Source of the DNA: Sphingomonas sp. Ag1
GTDB lineage: Bacteria; Pseudomonadota; Alphaproteobacteria; Sphingomonadales; Sphingomonadaceae
Reading direction: 5' to 3'
NCBI RefSeq assembly: GCF_000980895.1
Contig: NZ_LAZX01000094.1
Coordinates: 682,001-746,000 of the forward strand
Length of the DNA: 64,000 nt
Part shown: positions 44,858 through 54,415 of the stretch, piece after piece
Layout: each line of letters begins with the position of its first letter
Numbering within the stretch: position 1 is the stretch's first letter
Notes under the pieces: model-generated
Told to the model about the DNA's origin: nothing
Databases searched by the model: none
Seen by the model: only the letters and a program-made list of their open reading frames with translations
Program-made: the position numbers and the translations under genes

Positions 44858-45629
44858 CGCTGGCGGCGGCGGCCGTTTTTTCTCGCGCGCGGCGGCGCTC
44901 GGTAAACCAGATGCCGATCAGCGCGAGTTCGTAGAGGATGCACAGCGGGATCGCGAGGAGCAGTTGCGACCCGACGTCGGGCGGGGTCAGCACCGCGGCA
45001 ATCGCGAAGGCGGCGACGATCGCGTAGCGGCGCGCCGACACAAGCTGCTGGCGAGTCACCACGCCACCACGCTCGAGCAGCATCAGCAGCACCGGAAGCA
45101 GGAACGACAGGCCGAAGCCGAACAGGAACTGCATGATGAAGGACAGGTAATTGCCGATCGAGGGCAATGCGTCCTGGCTCACCCCGCCGATCTCGCCCTG
45201 GAAGCCGAGCAGGAAGTGCAGCGCCACGGGAACGGCGATATAATAGGCCATCGCGGCACCGGCGAGGAACAGGATCGGCGTCGCGAGCAGGAAGGGCAGC
45301 AGCGCACGCCGCTCATTGCGGTAGAGGCCCGGGGCGACGAACTGCCACAATTGGTTGGCGATCACCGGGAACGACACCATCATCGCGGCGAAGAAGGCCA
45401 CCTTGATCTGGACGAAGAAGGCCTCGAAAATCTGGGTGTAGATCAGCCGCTTCTGGCCGGCCGCGAGGAGCGGCTGCACCAGGAAGGCGAAGATCGCCTC
45501 CGCGAAATAATAGCAGACAGCAAAGGCCAGCAGCAGCGCGCCGATGCAATATAAAAGACGGCGGCGCAGCTCGATCAGATGGTCGAGCAGCGGGGCGCGC
45601 GTGTCATCCAGTTCGTCGGCCGGGTTCAT
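44853..45629 (-). CDS. tatC: Sec-independent protein translocase TatC
   Basis: A 258-residue six-span membrane protein that forms the twin-arginine signal receptor with TatB. It has the conserved LLDHLIELRRRLLY amphipathic start, FVAPGLYRNERRALLPFL with the key Glu, and the LTPPDVGSQLLLAIPL segment. Its start overlaps the tatB stop by four bases. Confidence 0.97.
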   Translation of the reverse strand: MNPADELDDTRAPLLDHLIELRRRLLYCIGALLLAFAVCYYFAEAIFAFLVQPLLAAGQKRLIYTQIFEAFFVQIKVAFFAAMMVSFPVIANQLWQFVAPGLYRNERRALLPFLLATPILFLAGAAMAYYIAVPVALHFLLGFQGEIGGVSQDALPSIGNYLSFIMQFLFGFGLSFLLPVLLMLLERGGVVTRQQLVSARRYAIVAAFAIAAVLTPPDVGSQLLLAIPLCILYELALIGIWFTERRRAREKTAAAASE

Positions 45630-46051
45630 GACGGGGCCTTGCCATTGGCTTCAGGAAGGGCCGTCTCGTTTGCCGGGCGCAGCACAGGCTGTTCGACCAT
45701 CACTGGTTCATCGGGCTGGGACGCGTCCTGCGGGGCGACGTCACCACTTGGTGCGGTCCCCGTCGGGTCCTGGGCAGCAGGCAGCTGCCCGGCCGCGGGC
45801 TCGGCCGGCGCAAGCATCGGATGCTCGCGCATGATCCGCTCATTTTCCGCCTTCCACTTCTTTTCCATCTCGGCGAGCTCGGCCTCGCGCACCATCTCGT
45901 CAAAGCCGGCGCGGAACTGGCGGGCAACGCCACGCGCCTTGCCGACCCAATAGCCGAGCACCCGAAGCGCCTTGGGCAGGTCCTTCGGGCCGATGACGAG
46001 CAACGCCACCACGGCCACGACGGCCATTTCGGAAATGTTGAAGTCGAGCAT
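45626..46051 (-). CDS. tatB: Sec-independent protein translocase TatB
   Basis: A 141-residue protein with the N-terminal helix and Gly-Pro hinge MLDFNISEMAVVAVVALLVIGPKDLP, an amphipathic helix and a long disordered Pro/Ala/Glu-rich tail. It couples substrate recognition in TatBC to TatA recruitment. Confidence 0.95.
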   Translation of the reverse strand: MLDFNISEMAVVAVVALLVIGPKDLPKALRVLGYWVGKARGVARQFRAGFDEMVREAELAEMEKKWKAENERIMREHPMLAPAEPAAGQLPAAQDPTGTAPSGDVAPQDASQPDEPVMVEQPVLRPANETALPEANGKAPS

Positions 46052-46077
46052 GGCGGACGATGGCGACGCGGATCAGA

Positions 46078-46317
46078 TCAGCGCGCGACCTTGTCTTCCT
46101 CGACGATCGTCTCCGAGGCGGGACGCGCCGTCTGCTGCGCCTCGATCCGCTGCGCGGGCTTCGCAGACGCTTCCTCGTCTTCTTCCGACATGCCCTTCTT
46201 GAAGTTCTTAACGCCCTTGGCGACGTCACCCATCATGCTCGAGAAGCGGCCGCCACCCAGCAGAAGGATGGCAACGATCGCGAGAATAAGGATGTGCGGG
46301 AGGCTGAAGCTACCCAT
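46078..46317 (-). CDS. tatA: Sec-independent protein translocase TatA
   Basis: A 79-residue pore-forming Tat component: N-terminal helix HILILAIVAILLLGGGRFSS, amphipathic helix (MMGDVAKGVKNFKKGM) and an acidic tail. AGGAGA lies six bases before the ATG. First of the tatABC trio. Confidence 0.95.
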   Translation of the reverse strand: MGSFSLPHILILAIVAILLLGGGRFSSMMGDVAKGVKNFKKGMSEEDEEASAKPAQRIEAQQTARPASETIVEEDKVAR

Positions 46318-46343
46318 GGGGATTCTCCTGAAGTCCCGACCAT

Positions 46344-46919
46344 CTAGTGCTCATCGTCGTTCTTTTCCACCGCGAGTTGTTCGACTGTCAGATCGACCGG
46401 ATCGAGCAGGCCGGCGGCGCGCAGATCCTCGATCCCGGGCAAGTCGCGGCGCGATTTCAGGCCGAAATGCGAGAGGAACGCCGGTGTCGTGACGAACGTG
46501 AGCGGCCGGCCCGGCACCTCGCGCCGGCCAGCCGGGCGAACCCAGCCCGCCTCCATCAACACGTCGAGCGTGCCCTTGGAGATCTGGACGCCGCGAATCG
46601 CCTCGATCTCGGCGCGGGTCACCGGTTCGTGATAGGCGATGATGGCCAGCGTCTCGATCCCGGCGCGGCTGAGGCGGCGAACTTCCTCCCGGTCACGGCG
46701 CAGCACATGCGCCATGTCGGCCGCGGTCTGGAAATGCCAGGCGTCGCCGCGCTGCACAAGATTGATGCCGCGCCCGGCATAGTCGCGGGCGAGTTGCTCC
46801 ACCGCGGCGCGCACGTCGTCGCCCCCGACATAGGCGCGGATCGAATCGATCGTCATCGGATCAGCTGCCGCGAACAGAACCGCCTCCACTGCCCGCACCA
46901 CGTCATTGGGGGGGGTCAC
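46344..46919 (-). CDS. scpB: Chromosome [11 protein letters not shown]/condensation protein ScpB
   Basis: A 191-residue two-winged-helix kleisin partner. It contains RRLSRAGIETLAIIAYHEPV and TRAEIEAIRGVQ, the diagnostic ScpB motif, and LTFVTTPAFLSHFGLKSRRDLP. It works with ScpA and SMC. Overlaps scpA by four bases. Confidence 0.95.
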   Translation of the reverse strand: MTPPNDVVRAVEAVLFAAADPMTIDSIRAYVGGDDVRAAVEQLARDYAGRGINLVQRGDAWHFQTAADMAHVLRRDREEVRRLSRAGIETLAIIAYHEPVTRAEIEAIRGVQISKGTLDVLMEAGWVRPAGRREVPGRPLTFVTTPAFLSHFGLKSRRDLPGIEDLRAAGLLDPVDLTVEQLAVEKNDDEH

Positions 46920-47641
46920 GCGGGCAGCCTCAGGTACAATGGCGCAAAGGTGCCGTCCTGCCGCAGTTCGACCCTGCCCTGCCGCGCCAGTTCAAGCGCG
47001 GCGAGAAAGCTGGAGGCGAGCGCGGAGCGGCGAAAGGCACCGTCCGCGCCGTCCGGCAGGAAGCGGTGCAACAGCGACCAGTCGATCGCCGTGCCGAGCA
47101 GGGCGGAAATGCGCGCGATCGCCGCCTCCAGCGTCATAACCTGTCGATCCTGCACGACATGCATGACCGGGCGGGTGCGCGCGCTGATCCGGCCATAGGC
47201 CGAGATGAGATCGTAGATTTCCGCCGACCAGCGCGCCTTGCGGATCGTGCGAAGCCCGTCGGGCGCGGGGCGGCGGAACACGTCGCGGCCCAGCCGATCA
47301 CGCGCCATCAGCCGCGCCCCCGCCTCCCGCATGGCGGCGAGCCGCTCGAGCCGCAATTGCAGCCGCAGCGCCAGTTCCTCGGGGTCGGGCTCCACCTCAG
47401 GGTCGCGCGGCAAGAGGAGCGCCGATTTGAGATAGGCCAGCCACGCCGCCATGACGAGATAGTCGGCGGCCAGTTCCAGCTGCAGCGTGCGGGCGCGTTC
47501 GACATAGGCCAGATATTGTTCGACCAGCGAGAGAATCGAGATCTGCTTCAGGTCGACTTTCTGCGAGCGGGCGAGATTGAGCAGCAGGTCGAGCGGGCCT
47601 TCCCACCCGTCGAGATCAAGCGTCAGCTGCTCCCCACTCAC
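46916..47641 (-). CDS. scpA: Chromosome [11 protein letters not shown]/condensation protein ScpA (kleisin)
   Basis: A 241-residue kleisin. The N-terminal motif FEGPLDLLLNLARSQKVDL (here beginning GWEGPLD) binds SMC, and a C-terminal winged helix closes the ring. Start overlaps the nagZ stop by four bases, so nagZ-scpA-scpB are translationally coupled. Confidence 0.95.
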   Translation of the reverse strand: MSGEQLTLDLDGWEGPLDLLLNLARSQKVDLKQISILSLVEQYLAYVERARTLQLELAADYLVMAAWLAYLKSALLLPRDPEVEPDPEELALRLQLRLERLAAMREAGARLMARDRLGRDVFRRPAPDGLRTIRKARWSAEIYDLISAYGRISARTRPVMHVVQDRQVMTLEAAIARISALLGTAIDWSLLHRFLPDGADGAFRRSALASSFLAALELARQGRVELRQDGTFAPLYLRLPA

Positions 47642-48642
47642 GCGCCGATCGCGAGCAATTCGTCGCGCTTGGCGACCAGATCCGCGAACACGCCCTCGGC
47701 TGGCCGCAGCGTCGCCATCGCCCGATCGAGCCGGTCGCGTGACGGCTGGGCGATATCGTCCAGCCGATCGGCGATCGCGACCATCTCATCGAGCCGCGCC
47801 CAGCAGTCGAGCACGATGTCGCAGCCAGCGGCGATCGCCCCCGATGCCTTGTCCGCCGGCGTGCCGGACAGTGCCTTCATGTCGATATCATCGGTCATCA
47901 GCAGGCCATCAAAGCCGATCTTGCCGCGGATCACATCGTTGATGATGGTCGGAGACATGGTGGCGGGGCGCTCAGCATCCCACGCCTCGAACACGATGTG
48001 ACTGGTCATGCCCATCGGCGCATGGGCCAGCGCGCGGAACGGCGCGAGATCATCCTCCAGCTCCGCCGCGGTCGCCGTGACGGTGGGGAGCAGATGGTGC
48101 GAATCTACCTTGGCCCGGCCGTGGCCCGGCATGTGCTTGACCACGCCGACGACGCCGCCGGCCGCCAGCCCTTCGAGCGTCGCGCGGCCGAGCGCGGCGA
48201 CACGCTTTGGCTCGCTGCCGAAAGCGCGGATCGAGATTGCCTCGGTGGTGCCGGGGCCGATCACGTCGAGGATCGGGTGGCAATCGACGGTAATCCCGAC
48301 CTCCGCCATCATCAGCCCGAGCGCCTGCGCATTGGCGCGCGCTGCCTCAATCGCGGACATAGGCGCGATGTCATACAGGCGGTCGAAATCGGGGCCGGCG
48401 GGAAAGGCGGGCCATTCCGGGGGTCCCAGCCGGGCGACGCGACCGCCTTCCTGATCGACCAGGATCGCGACGTCCGAGCGACCCTCCAGCGTACGCAGCT
48501 CGTCGGTCAGCGCGCGAAGCTGCTGACGATCGAGGCAATTGCGCTTGAACAGGATGTACCCCGCCGGACGCGCCTCGGCGAAGAATGCGCGTTCGTCGGA
48601 GGTAAGCGTCGGCCCGGACAGGCCAAAGATCACTGGCTTCAT
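47638..48642 (-). CDS. nagZ: Beta-N-acetylhexosaminidase NagZ
   Basis: A 334-residue GH3 enzyme that removes GlcNAc from anhydromuropeptides in cell-wall recycling. Motifs: LVDQEGGRVARLG, VKHMPGHGRAKVDSHH with the acid-base His loop, and the nucleophile region LLMTDDIDMKALSG. No signal peptide, as expected for cytoplasmic NagZ. Confidence 0.94.
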   Translation of the reverse strand: MKPVIFGLSGPTLTSDERAFFAEARPAGYILFKRNCLDRQQLRALTDELRTLEGRSDVAILVDQEGGRVARLGPPEWPAFPAGPDFDRLYDIAPMSAIEAARANAQALGLMMAEVGITVDCHPILDVIGPGTTEAISIRAFGSEPKRVAALGRATLEGLAAGGVVGVVKHMPGHGRAKVDSHHLLPTVTATAAELEDDLAPFRALAHAPMGMTSHIVFEAWDAERPATMSPTIINDVIRGKIGFDGLLMTDDIDMKALSGTPADKASGAIAAGCDIVLDCWARLDEMVAIADRLDDIAQPSRDRLDRAMATLRPAEGVFADLVAKRDELLAIGA

Positions 48643-48663
48643 GGCCCGGTATTAGCGGGTCCG

Positions 48664-48682
48664 CCGGGGGTTTCCACCCCGG
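48664..48682 (-). terminator. Hairpin between the SPOR gene and nagZ
   Basis: Stem CCGGGG/CCCCGG around a seven-base loop in the 61-base gap between the SPOR-protein stop and the nagZ start. No T run; it may attenuate rather than stop transcription. Confidence 0.3.
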
Positions 48683-48703
48683 CGCGCGGGCGTCCCGCCG
48701 CGG

Positions 48704-49426
48704 TCAGCTGGTGACGAAGCACTTCTCGCCGGCGACGGTCAGGCGGCCACACAGATCACTCGCGGCGTCCGCGCTGCCGGCATTCACCTTCAGGCGATAG
48801 ACCTTGCGGCCGTTGACCTCGGCGGGCTGGACGGTTTTGCCCAGCGTCGCGACATAGGAGAAGCGCTTGGCCACCGCGCTCCACGCGGTGTTCGCCGCCG
48901 CCTCGCTCGGGAAGGCGCCGAGCTGGACCAGCGACCCGCCCGAGTTGGCACCCGGGATCTGCTTCTTCGGTGCGGCCATCGGTGCGGCGGCGACCAGCCG
49001 TCCGCCCGAGCCGGGAACCTCAGCGACGGTGCGTGCGCTGCCGTCGGTGGCCGGTGCCGGCGCGTCGGCGCGGCGGCCGGCGATCGGCGCCTCGGGCACC
49101 GCCTTCAGATCGATCGCGGCGGTGGCGCTTGCCCCGGCGCTGGCGGCGATCGCCGAATCCCCTTCCCCGTCGACCTTCAGCCCGCCGGGATCATCCGGCT
49201 TCACCTTATAGTCGCCCGGCTGCGCGGCGATCAGTTCACCCTGGCCGTCCGGCGCGCGGGTCTGGAAGCTGAATACGGCAAAGACGATGGCGGCGAGAAG
49301 CACGAGGCCGACGGCGACCAACAGCAGGACGCGCAGCACGCCCGGCCCTTCCGGCTCGTCCGGCTCCACCGTCTCAAGCCACGGAAGCCGGTCTTCATCC
49401 CTGAGATCGAATTCCTCGGTCGCCAT
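48704..49426 (-). CDS. SPOR domain membrane protein
   Basis: A 240-residue bitopic protein: acidic cytoplasmic N-terminus, membrane helix at about 29-52 (LRVLLLVAVGLVLLAAIVFAVF), an Ala/Pro/Gly-rich periplasmic linker and a C-terminal SPOR domain (about 162-240, VQLGAFPSEAAANTAWSAV). SPOR domains bind denuded glycan at the division site. The argS stop lies three bases before its start. Confidence 0.92.
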   Translation of the reverse strand: MATEEFDLRDEDRLPWLETVEPDEPEGPGVLRVLLLVAVGLVLLAAIVFAVFSFQTRAPDGQGELIAAQPGDYKVKPDDPGGLKVDGEGDSAIAASAGASATAAIDLKAVPEAPIAGRRADAPAPATDGSARTVAEVPGSGGRLVAAAPMAAPKKQIPGANSGGSLVQLGAFPSEAAANTAWSAVAKRFSYVATLGKTVQPAEVNGRKVYRLKVNAGSADAASDLCGRLTVAGEKCFVTS

Positions 49427-49429
49427 GAA

Positions 49430-51154
49430 TCACATCTCCGAGACTGCCTCCACGCCCATGATGGAGAGACCGTTGCGGATAATTTGTCCGACGCCTTCCG
49501 CCAAGAACAGACGCGCCGCCGTCATCGCCGGGTCGTCGGGCAGCAGGAAGCGGCGGTCGGGCCGATCGTTACCGACATTCCATAGCGCGTGAAATGCCGC
49601 TGCCAAGTCATACAGGTAGAAGGCAATTCGATGCGGCTCACGTGCCGCAGCGGCCGTTTCCACCACACGCGGGAATTGCGCCGCCAGCTGCACCAGCGCC
49701 AGTTCCTCCGTATCAAGCCGGGACACGTCGGGATGGGACAGGTCCAGCCCCGCTTCGGTTGCACGACGCCGCAGCGAGGCGACGCGTGCATGGGCGTACT
49801 GGACGTAGAAGACAGGATTATCCTTCGACGCCTCCACCACCTTGGCGAAGTCAAAATCCATCTGCGCGTCGGAGCGGCGAGTCAGCATGGTGAAGCGGAC
49901 GACGTCCTTGCCGACTTCGCGCACCACGTCCGCGAGCGTGACGAAGTTGCCGGCGCGCTTGGACATCTTCACCGGCTCGCCGCCGCGCAGCAGGCGCACC
50001 ATCTGCACCAGCTTCACGTCGAATCGGGTGCGCCCCTCGGTCAGCGCCGCGACCGCCGCTTGGATGCGCTTCACGGTACCGGCGTGGTCCGCGCCCCAGA
50101 TGTCGATCAGCGCGTCCGCCGTCTGCGCCTTTTGGAAGTGATAGGCGAGGTCGGCGCCGAAATAGGTCCACTGGCCGTTCGACTTCTTGATCGGGCGGTC
50201 CTGATCGTCGCCGAACAGCGTGGAGCGGAACAAGGGCAGCTCGACCGGCTCCCAATCCTCAGGTGTCTCTCCCTTGGGCGCTTCCAGCGTGCCGTCATAG
50301 ACGAGGTCGCGGGCGCGCAGCCACGCCTCGGCCGCCTCGGGCTTGCCCTCGGCCTGAAGCTCCGCCTCCGACGAGAAGACGTCGTGGTGGATGCCGAGCA
50401 GCGCCAGATCGGCCTTGATCAGCACCAGCATGGCATCGACCGCGCGCGTGCGGAACAGGGGCAGCCAGTCCGCCTCGGGCGCAGTCGCATAGCGATCACC
50501 GAATTCCTGGGCGAGCTGCTGGCCAACGGGGACCAGATAGTCGCCAGGGTAAAGGCCTTCGGGAATCGCGCCAACATCCTCGCCCAGCGCCTCACGGTAA
50601 CGCAGGTGTGCGGAACGGGCGAGCACGTCGACCTGACCGCCCGCATCGTTGACATAATATTCGCGGATCACGCGGTTGCCGGCAAACTCCAGCAGCGACG
50701 CCAGGGCATCCCCTACCACGGCGCCGCGGCAATGGCCCATGTGCATCGGGCCGGTCGGGTTGGCCGAGACATATTCGATGTTGACGGTCGTACCCTGCCC
50801 GGCGGTGGAACGACCATAGTCAGCGGCACGATCATGGATCGCGGCAAGTTCCGCCCGCCAGCTGTCATCGACCAGTCGGAGGTTGATGAAGCCGGGGCCG
50901 GCGATCTCGACCGCGGCAACCTCATCCAGCTGCTGCAATGCAGCGCCGATCTTCTCAGCCAGCGCGCGCGGGTTCGTCTTTGCCGCCTTGGCCAGCACCA
51001 TCGCCGCATTGGTGGCGAGATCACCATGGGCGGGGTCACGCGGCGGCTCCACCGTCACCGCGCGGCGCTCGATCCCCGACGGCAGGTCGCCAGCTGCCTC
51101 GAGCGCATCGAGGGCAGCGTCAACGTAAGCGGCGAAACGGGAATAGAGCGTCAT
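49430..51154 (-). CDS. argS: Arginyl-tRNA synthetase
   Basis: A 574-residue class I synthetase starting [16 protein letters not shown]; the open frame continues upstream without family similarity. The HIGH motif is [13 protein letters not shown] and the KMSKS-like motif is [14 protein letters not shown]. The N-terminal Add1 domain and C-terminal DALR anticodon domain are both present. It opens the argS-SPOR-nagZ-scpAB-tatABC series. Confidence 0.96.
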   Translation of the reverse strand: MTLYSRFAAYVDAALDALEAAGDLPSGIERRAVTVEPPRDPAHGDLATNAAMVLAKAAKTNPRALAEKIGAALQQLDEVAAVEIAGPGFINLRLVDDSWRAELAAIHDRAADYGRSTAGQGTTVNIEYVSANPTGPMHMGHCRGAVVGDALASLLEFAGNRVIREYYVNDAGGQVDVLARSAHLRYREALGEDVGAIPEGLYPGDYLVPVGQQLAQEFGDRYATAPEADWLPLFRTRAVDAMLVLIKADLALLGIHHDVFSSEAELQAEGKPEAAEAWLRARDLVYDGTLEAPKGETPEDWEPVELPLFRSTLFGDDQDRPIKKSNGQWTYFGADLAYHFQKAQTADALIDIWGADHAGTVKRIQAAVAALTEGRTRFDVKLVQMVRLLRGGEPVKMSKRAGNFVTLADVVREVGKDVVRFTMLTRRSDAQMDFDFAKVVEASKDNPVFYVQYAHARVASLRRRATEAGLDLSHPDVSRLDTEELALVQLAAQFPRVVETAAAAREPHRIAFYLYDLAAAFHALWNVGNDRPDRRFLLPDDPAMTAARLFLAEGVGQIIRNGLSIMGVEAVSEM

Positions 51155-51331
51155 GGCAACCAATCGTGTTCGTGAAGACGCGCGCGATAGACCAATGCGA
51201 CGAGCGCGACAAATCCGCCAGCGATTGCATCCGCTGCAACTGTATTTTCGACTTTTGCGCTTTGGTTGGTGCGGCGCAGCATCTATTGTGCACTTGCGAA
51301 AAGATTTGGTTTCAAACCGAGGAATCCTACC

Positions 51332-51610
51332 ATGCGCAAGCTCATCATGACCGCCGCTTTCCTCACTGCAATGGCGCCGTTTGCTGCGCAGGCGCAGGAC
51401 GAGAAGAGCTTCCAGCACGAGAATCAGACCTACGTCTACAAGACCAGCGAAGGGCGCGAAGGCGCGACCGTGATCACCGGCCGTCGCGTCGGCGGTGACC
51501 GTTTCCGCCTGGTCGTCGAGGGCGAGAAGGTCCGTGGTAACGTCGGCGGCACGCCGGTCGCTTTCCGCGCGCCGCAGGGCGGTGCGGTGTCGGTGCTGAC
51601 CGCGAACTGA
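51332..51610 (+). CDS. Small periplasmic hypothetical protein
   Basis: A 92-residue protein from the ATG at 51332, which has GAGGAA about seven bases upstream. A signal peptide ends at FAAQAQ (residues 1-22), followed by a beta-rich domain ([21 protein letters not shown], then [16 protein letters not shown]). No cysteines. Family not recognised. It is divergent from argS across a 177-base gap in which I see no gene, and has its own terminator. Confidence 0.75.
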   Translation: MRKLIMTAAFLTAMAPFAAQAQDEKSFQHENQTYVYKTSEGREGATVITGRRVGGDRFRLVVEGEKVRGNVGGTPVAFRAPQGGAVSVLTAN

Positions 51611-51650
51611 TCCACTCGGGGGGGGCAAGCCCCTCCGCGGATGATCGAGG

Positions 51651-51686
51651 GGCCGCTGGCGCTGCGATGGCGCCGGCGGCCTTTTT
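51651..51686 (+). terminator. Intrinsic terminator after the small periplasmic gene
   Basis: Stem GGCCGCTGGCGC/GCGCCGGCGGCC (one G-T pair) with a seven-base loop followed by TTTTT. Confidence 0.85.
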
Positions 51687-51718
51687 CATGGCCGCTGCCC
51701 GGCGGCGTGGGCTGCCCT

Positions 51719-52504
51719 CTAGCGCAGGGCGCCGCTTTTGGCGGTGACGCTGATCGGGTGCTTGGGTTCTGGCGAGAGGGTCCGGGCCAGGGTTTCGAAC
51801 CGGCCATCGGCGATCCTGATCTCGTTGAACGCCGGCGGTGACGAGCGCAGCCGTTTTGACAATGTTCCCGCGCCGATCATCCGCACCGTCCAGTCGCCAA
51901 ATGTCACTGGCTTGTCGAAGGGATCATGCACATGGCCCGACAGGACAGCATGGGTGCCGGCATCCGCCAGCGCCTTCAGTGCTTCGTCACCATTGCGTGT
52001 CTTGGCGGTGCCGCGCGTCCCGCCTTCGATCAGGGGATGGTGACCCGCGACGAAGATGAGGTTGCCTCGCGGCGCCGCAGCGATCAGGTCCAGCGTATTC
52101 TTGAGCGCGTCGCGGCTGACATGCCCCTTTGACCAGTTGAGCCGCAACTGCGCGCGGGCCGTCGTCTTGAGCGGCACGATCGTGATGCCGGGCAGGTCGA
52201 GGGTCTTTTCGATCATGCGTTCCGCCGCGCCATAGCGCTTGTACGGGCTGAACAGCCGGCGCAACGGATCCCAATAATAGGGCAAATCGTGGTTGCCGAC
52301 CTCGATCGTTACCGGCACGCCGAGGGACATCAACCACTTTCCACCGGCATCGAATTCGCGGGTGCGGGCGCGCATGGTCAGGTCGCCCGTCATGATCACC
52401 GCATCGGGCGACTCGTCGGCGACGCATTGCGCGAACCAGTCGAGCGCAGCGGGATCCTCAGCACCGAAGTGCACATCGCTTACGTGGAAAAGCTTCATCG
52501 ACAT
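51719..52504 (-). CDS. Calcineurin-like metallophosphoesterase
   Basis: A 261-residue phosphoesterase with all five motif blocks of the family: SDVHF, MTGDLT, GNHD, GHHP and SGHVHD. The second in-frame Met (MKLFHVSD) is an equally good start. The fold covers cyclic nucleotide phosphodiesterases, lipid A-type pyrophosphatases and others, so the substrate is open. Confidence 0.9.
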   Translation of the reverse strand: MSMKLFHVSDVHFGAEDPAALDWFAQCVADESPDAVIMTGDLTMRARTREFDAGGKWLMSLGVPVTIEVGNHDLPYYWDPLRRLFSPYKRYGAAERMIEKTLDLPGITIVPLKTTARAQLRLNWSKGHVSRDALKNTLDLIAAAPRGNLIFVAGHHPLIEGGTRGTAKTRNGDEALKALADAGTHAVLSGHVHDPFDKPVTFGDWTVRMIGAGTLSKRLRSSPPAFNEIRIADGRFETLARTLSPEPKHPISVTAKSGALR

Positions 52505-52558
52505 GCCAACGCGCTGCCCGCGATTCGGTTCGCGGGCAAGCGCCTAGCGTGTCGCAGG

Positions 52559-52813
52559 TCAGCTGCGTCGGTGCTTCCCGCCGTAATGCGGGCCGATATA
52601 GCTGGCGATCTTCGCCATCTCCTGCGCGGCGCTGCGCGCGGCCTCGGCGCAACAGGGGATCGGATCGCGCTCTGCCTGGCTCGCGCGCATCGCCACCCGA
52701 TCGGTCAGCGTTTCGATATCCGCGCGGGTCAGCACGTTTTTCTCCCGGAGCAAGCAAAGCAGGCTTTGCAGGATCACCAGGGATTCTTCGCCCGCGCGCT
52801 CTTGTGGCGTCAT
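52559..52813 (-). CDS. Small hypothetical protein (84 residues)
   Basis: A predicted all-helical cytoplasmic protein (TPQERAGEESLVILQSLLCLL at the N-terminus, DIETLTDRVAMRA in the middle) with an adjacent cysteine pair in PIPCCAEAA and a basic tail GGKHRRS. Upstream AGGAGAGA sits close to the ATG. I do not recognise the family. Confidence 0.65.
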   Translation of the reverse strand: MTPQERAGEESLVILQSLLCLLREKNVLTRADIETLTDRVAMRASQAERDPIPCCAEAARSAAQEMAKIASYIGPHYGGKHRRS

Positions 52814-52873
52814 TGGCTCTCTCCTCTTCCTAAGTACGGGAGAGTAACAAAAACGTTCCGAGAGGCAAGGCGG

Positions 52874-54415
52874 TTAGTTTAATCCACCACCCAGCGACCG
52901 GTAGAGTTCCACAAGATTGCTTCCGCGCGCCAGGCGCGTCGTCACCAATTGCTGTTGTGCAGCATAAGCGGTGCGCTGTGCGTCGAGCGCCACGAGGAAG
53001 GAATCCACGCCTGCCCGGTAGCGCGCGTCGGACAGGCGGGCCGCCACCGAGGCTGCCTCCGCCCGCGCCGTCTGCGCGGCGACCTGCTCCTCGATCGTGC
53101 CGCGCTGCGCGAGCGCATCGGACACTTCGCGGAACGCGGTCTGGATTGCGCGTTCGTAGGTGGCGACCGCCACCTGCTGCGACGCCTTGGCATAGTCGAG
53201 ATTGGCGGCGTTGCGACCGCCGTCGAACAGCGGCAGTGCGACCGACGGCGCGGCATTGTAGGTGAAGCTGCCGCCGCCGAACAAACCCGACAGCGCGGTA
53301 GAGATCGTCCCGATCGTCGCGGTGAGCGAGATACGCGGGAAGAATGCCGCGCGCGCCGCGCCAATGTTGGCGTTCTCGGCAATCAGCTGATGCTCCGCCT
53401 GGAGCACGTCAGGACGGCGCAGCAGCACTTCCGAGGACAGATTGCCGGGCAGCGCATCGCGGGTCACCGGTGCGTTGCCGAGTTCGGTCGGCAGCTGGTC
53501 CGCGGGCACGGTGGCGCCGACGAGGAGGTTCAGCGCATTCTGATCGCGGGCAACCTGAGTCTGCAGCGCCGCAATGTCATTGCGCGCGGCCTGGTAATTG
53601 GTCTCCGCCTGCCGCGCCTCCAGCTCGGACGCGACGCCGATACGGAACTGCGCGCGGGTGAGCTCCAGCGATTGTTCGAACGCCTTCAGCGTCTCGCGGC
53701 TGATGCGCAGCTGTTCCTGGTCCGCCGCCATGGTCAGCCAGGCATTGGCGATTTCGGCGATGAGGCTGATCCGCGCGGTGCGCTGCGCCTCTTCGGAAGC
53801 GAAATATTGCTCCAGCGCGGCGCGCGAGAGGTTGCGGACGCGACCGAAGAGATCGAGCTCGAACTGCGAGAAGCCGGCGTTGACCGAGTAGAACTCAAGG
53901 TTCGACGAGGCCGAGCCGATCCCGCCGCCAACCGCGCCAGCCCCTGCCCCGGCGCCTACACCCGTGCCGCCGCCAACACCGCCGGTGCCGGTGCCGGTGC
54001 CAGTGCCGCCGCCGGCCATTCCGCCAGCGCCGAGCCCGCCGCCGGCCGCGCCGAAGACGTTGTTGGTGTAGGTGCCCGAACCGGAAATGGTGGTGTTTGG
54101 CACCTGGCTGGCACGCTGGACGCGATATTGTGCCCGCGCCTGCAGCACGTTGCCGGCGGCAATCCGCAGGTCACGATTGTTGGCAAGGCCGGTCTCGATC
54201 ACTTGCCGAAGGCGGGGATCGAGGAAGAAATCGCGCCAGCCCACCTGGGTGATGTCCGGCGCATCGGTCGCCGCGCGTGGATAGATACCGCCTTGCGGCA
54301 GGGTTTCCGGGGCGGCGCCGACCGGGCGAACATATTTGGGCGCGAGATTACAGCCCGACAGGGTGGTGGCGACGGCGAGCGCCGCCAGGAGGGAACGGGA
54401 CTTCATCTGGATCAT
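52874..54415 (-). CDS. RND efflux outer-membrane factor, NodT/OprM family
   Basis: A 513-residue lipoprotein channel; lipobox TLSGC at Cys22 and family opening [11 protein letters not shown]. Two outer efflux protein repeats are present, each with long periplasmic helices ([42 protein letters not shown]). Between the first strand and helix is a glycine-rich insertion of about 47 residues (122-168) with Gly-Thr and Gly-Ala repeats that normal members lack. The start overlaps the RND pump stop by four bases; a Met three residues later is an alternative. Confidence 0.92.
   Translation of the reverse strand: MIQMKSRSLLAALAVATTLSGCNLAPKYVRPVGAAPETLPQGGIYPRAATDAPDITQVGWRDFFLDPRLRQVIETGLANNRDLRIAAGNVLQARAQYRVQRASQVPNTTISGSGTYTNNVFGAAGGGLGAGGMAGGGTGTGTGTGGVGGGTGVGAGAGAGAVGGGIGSASSNLEFYSVNAGFSQFELDLFGRVRNLSRAALEQYFASEEAQRTARISLIAEIANAWLTMAADQEQLRISRETLKAFEQSLELTRAQFRIGVASELEARQAETNYQAARNDIAALQTQVARDQNALNLLVGATVPADQLPTELGNAPVTRDALPGNLSSEVLLRRPDVLQAEHQLIAENANIGAARAAFFPRISLTATIGTISTALSGLFGGGSFTYNAAPSVALPLFDGGRNAANLDYAKASQQVAVATYERAIQTAFREVSDALAQRGTIEEQVAAQTARAEAASVAARLSDARYRAGVDSFLVALDAQRTAYAAQQQLVTTRLARGSNLVELYRSLGGGLN

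Noticed and set aside
53906..54052. Repetitive DNA considered as a CRISPR or microsatellite array
   Set aside because: It is an in-frame glycine-rich coding insertion with imperfect short repeats; no repeat-spacer structure.
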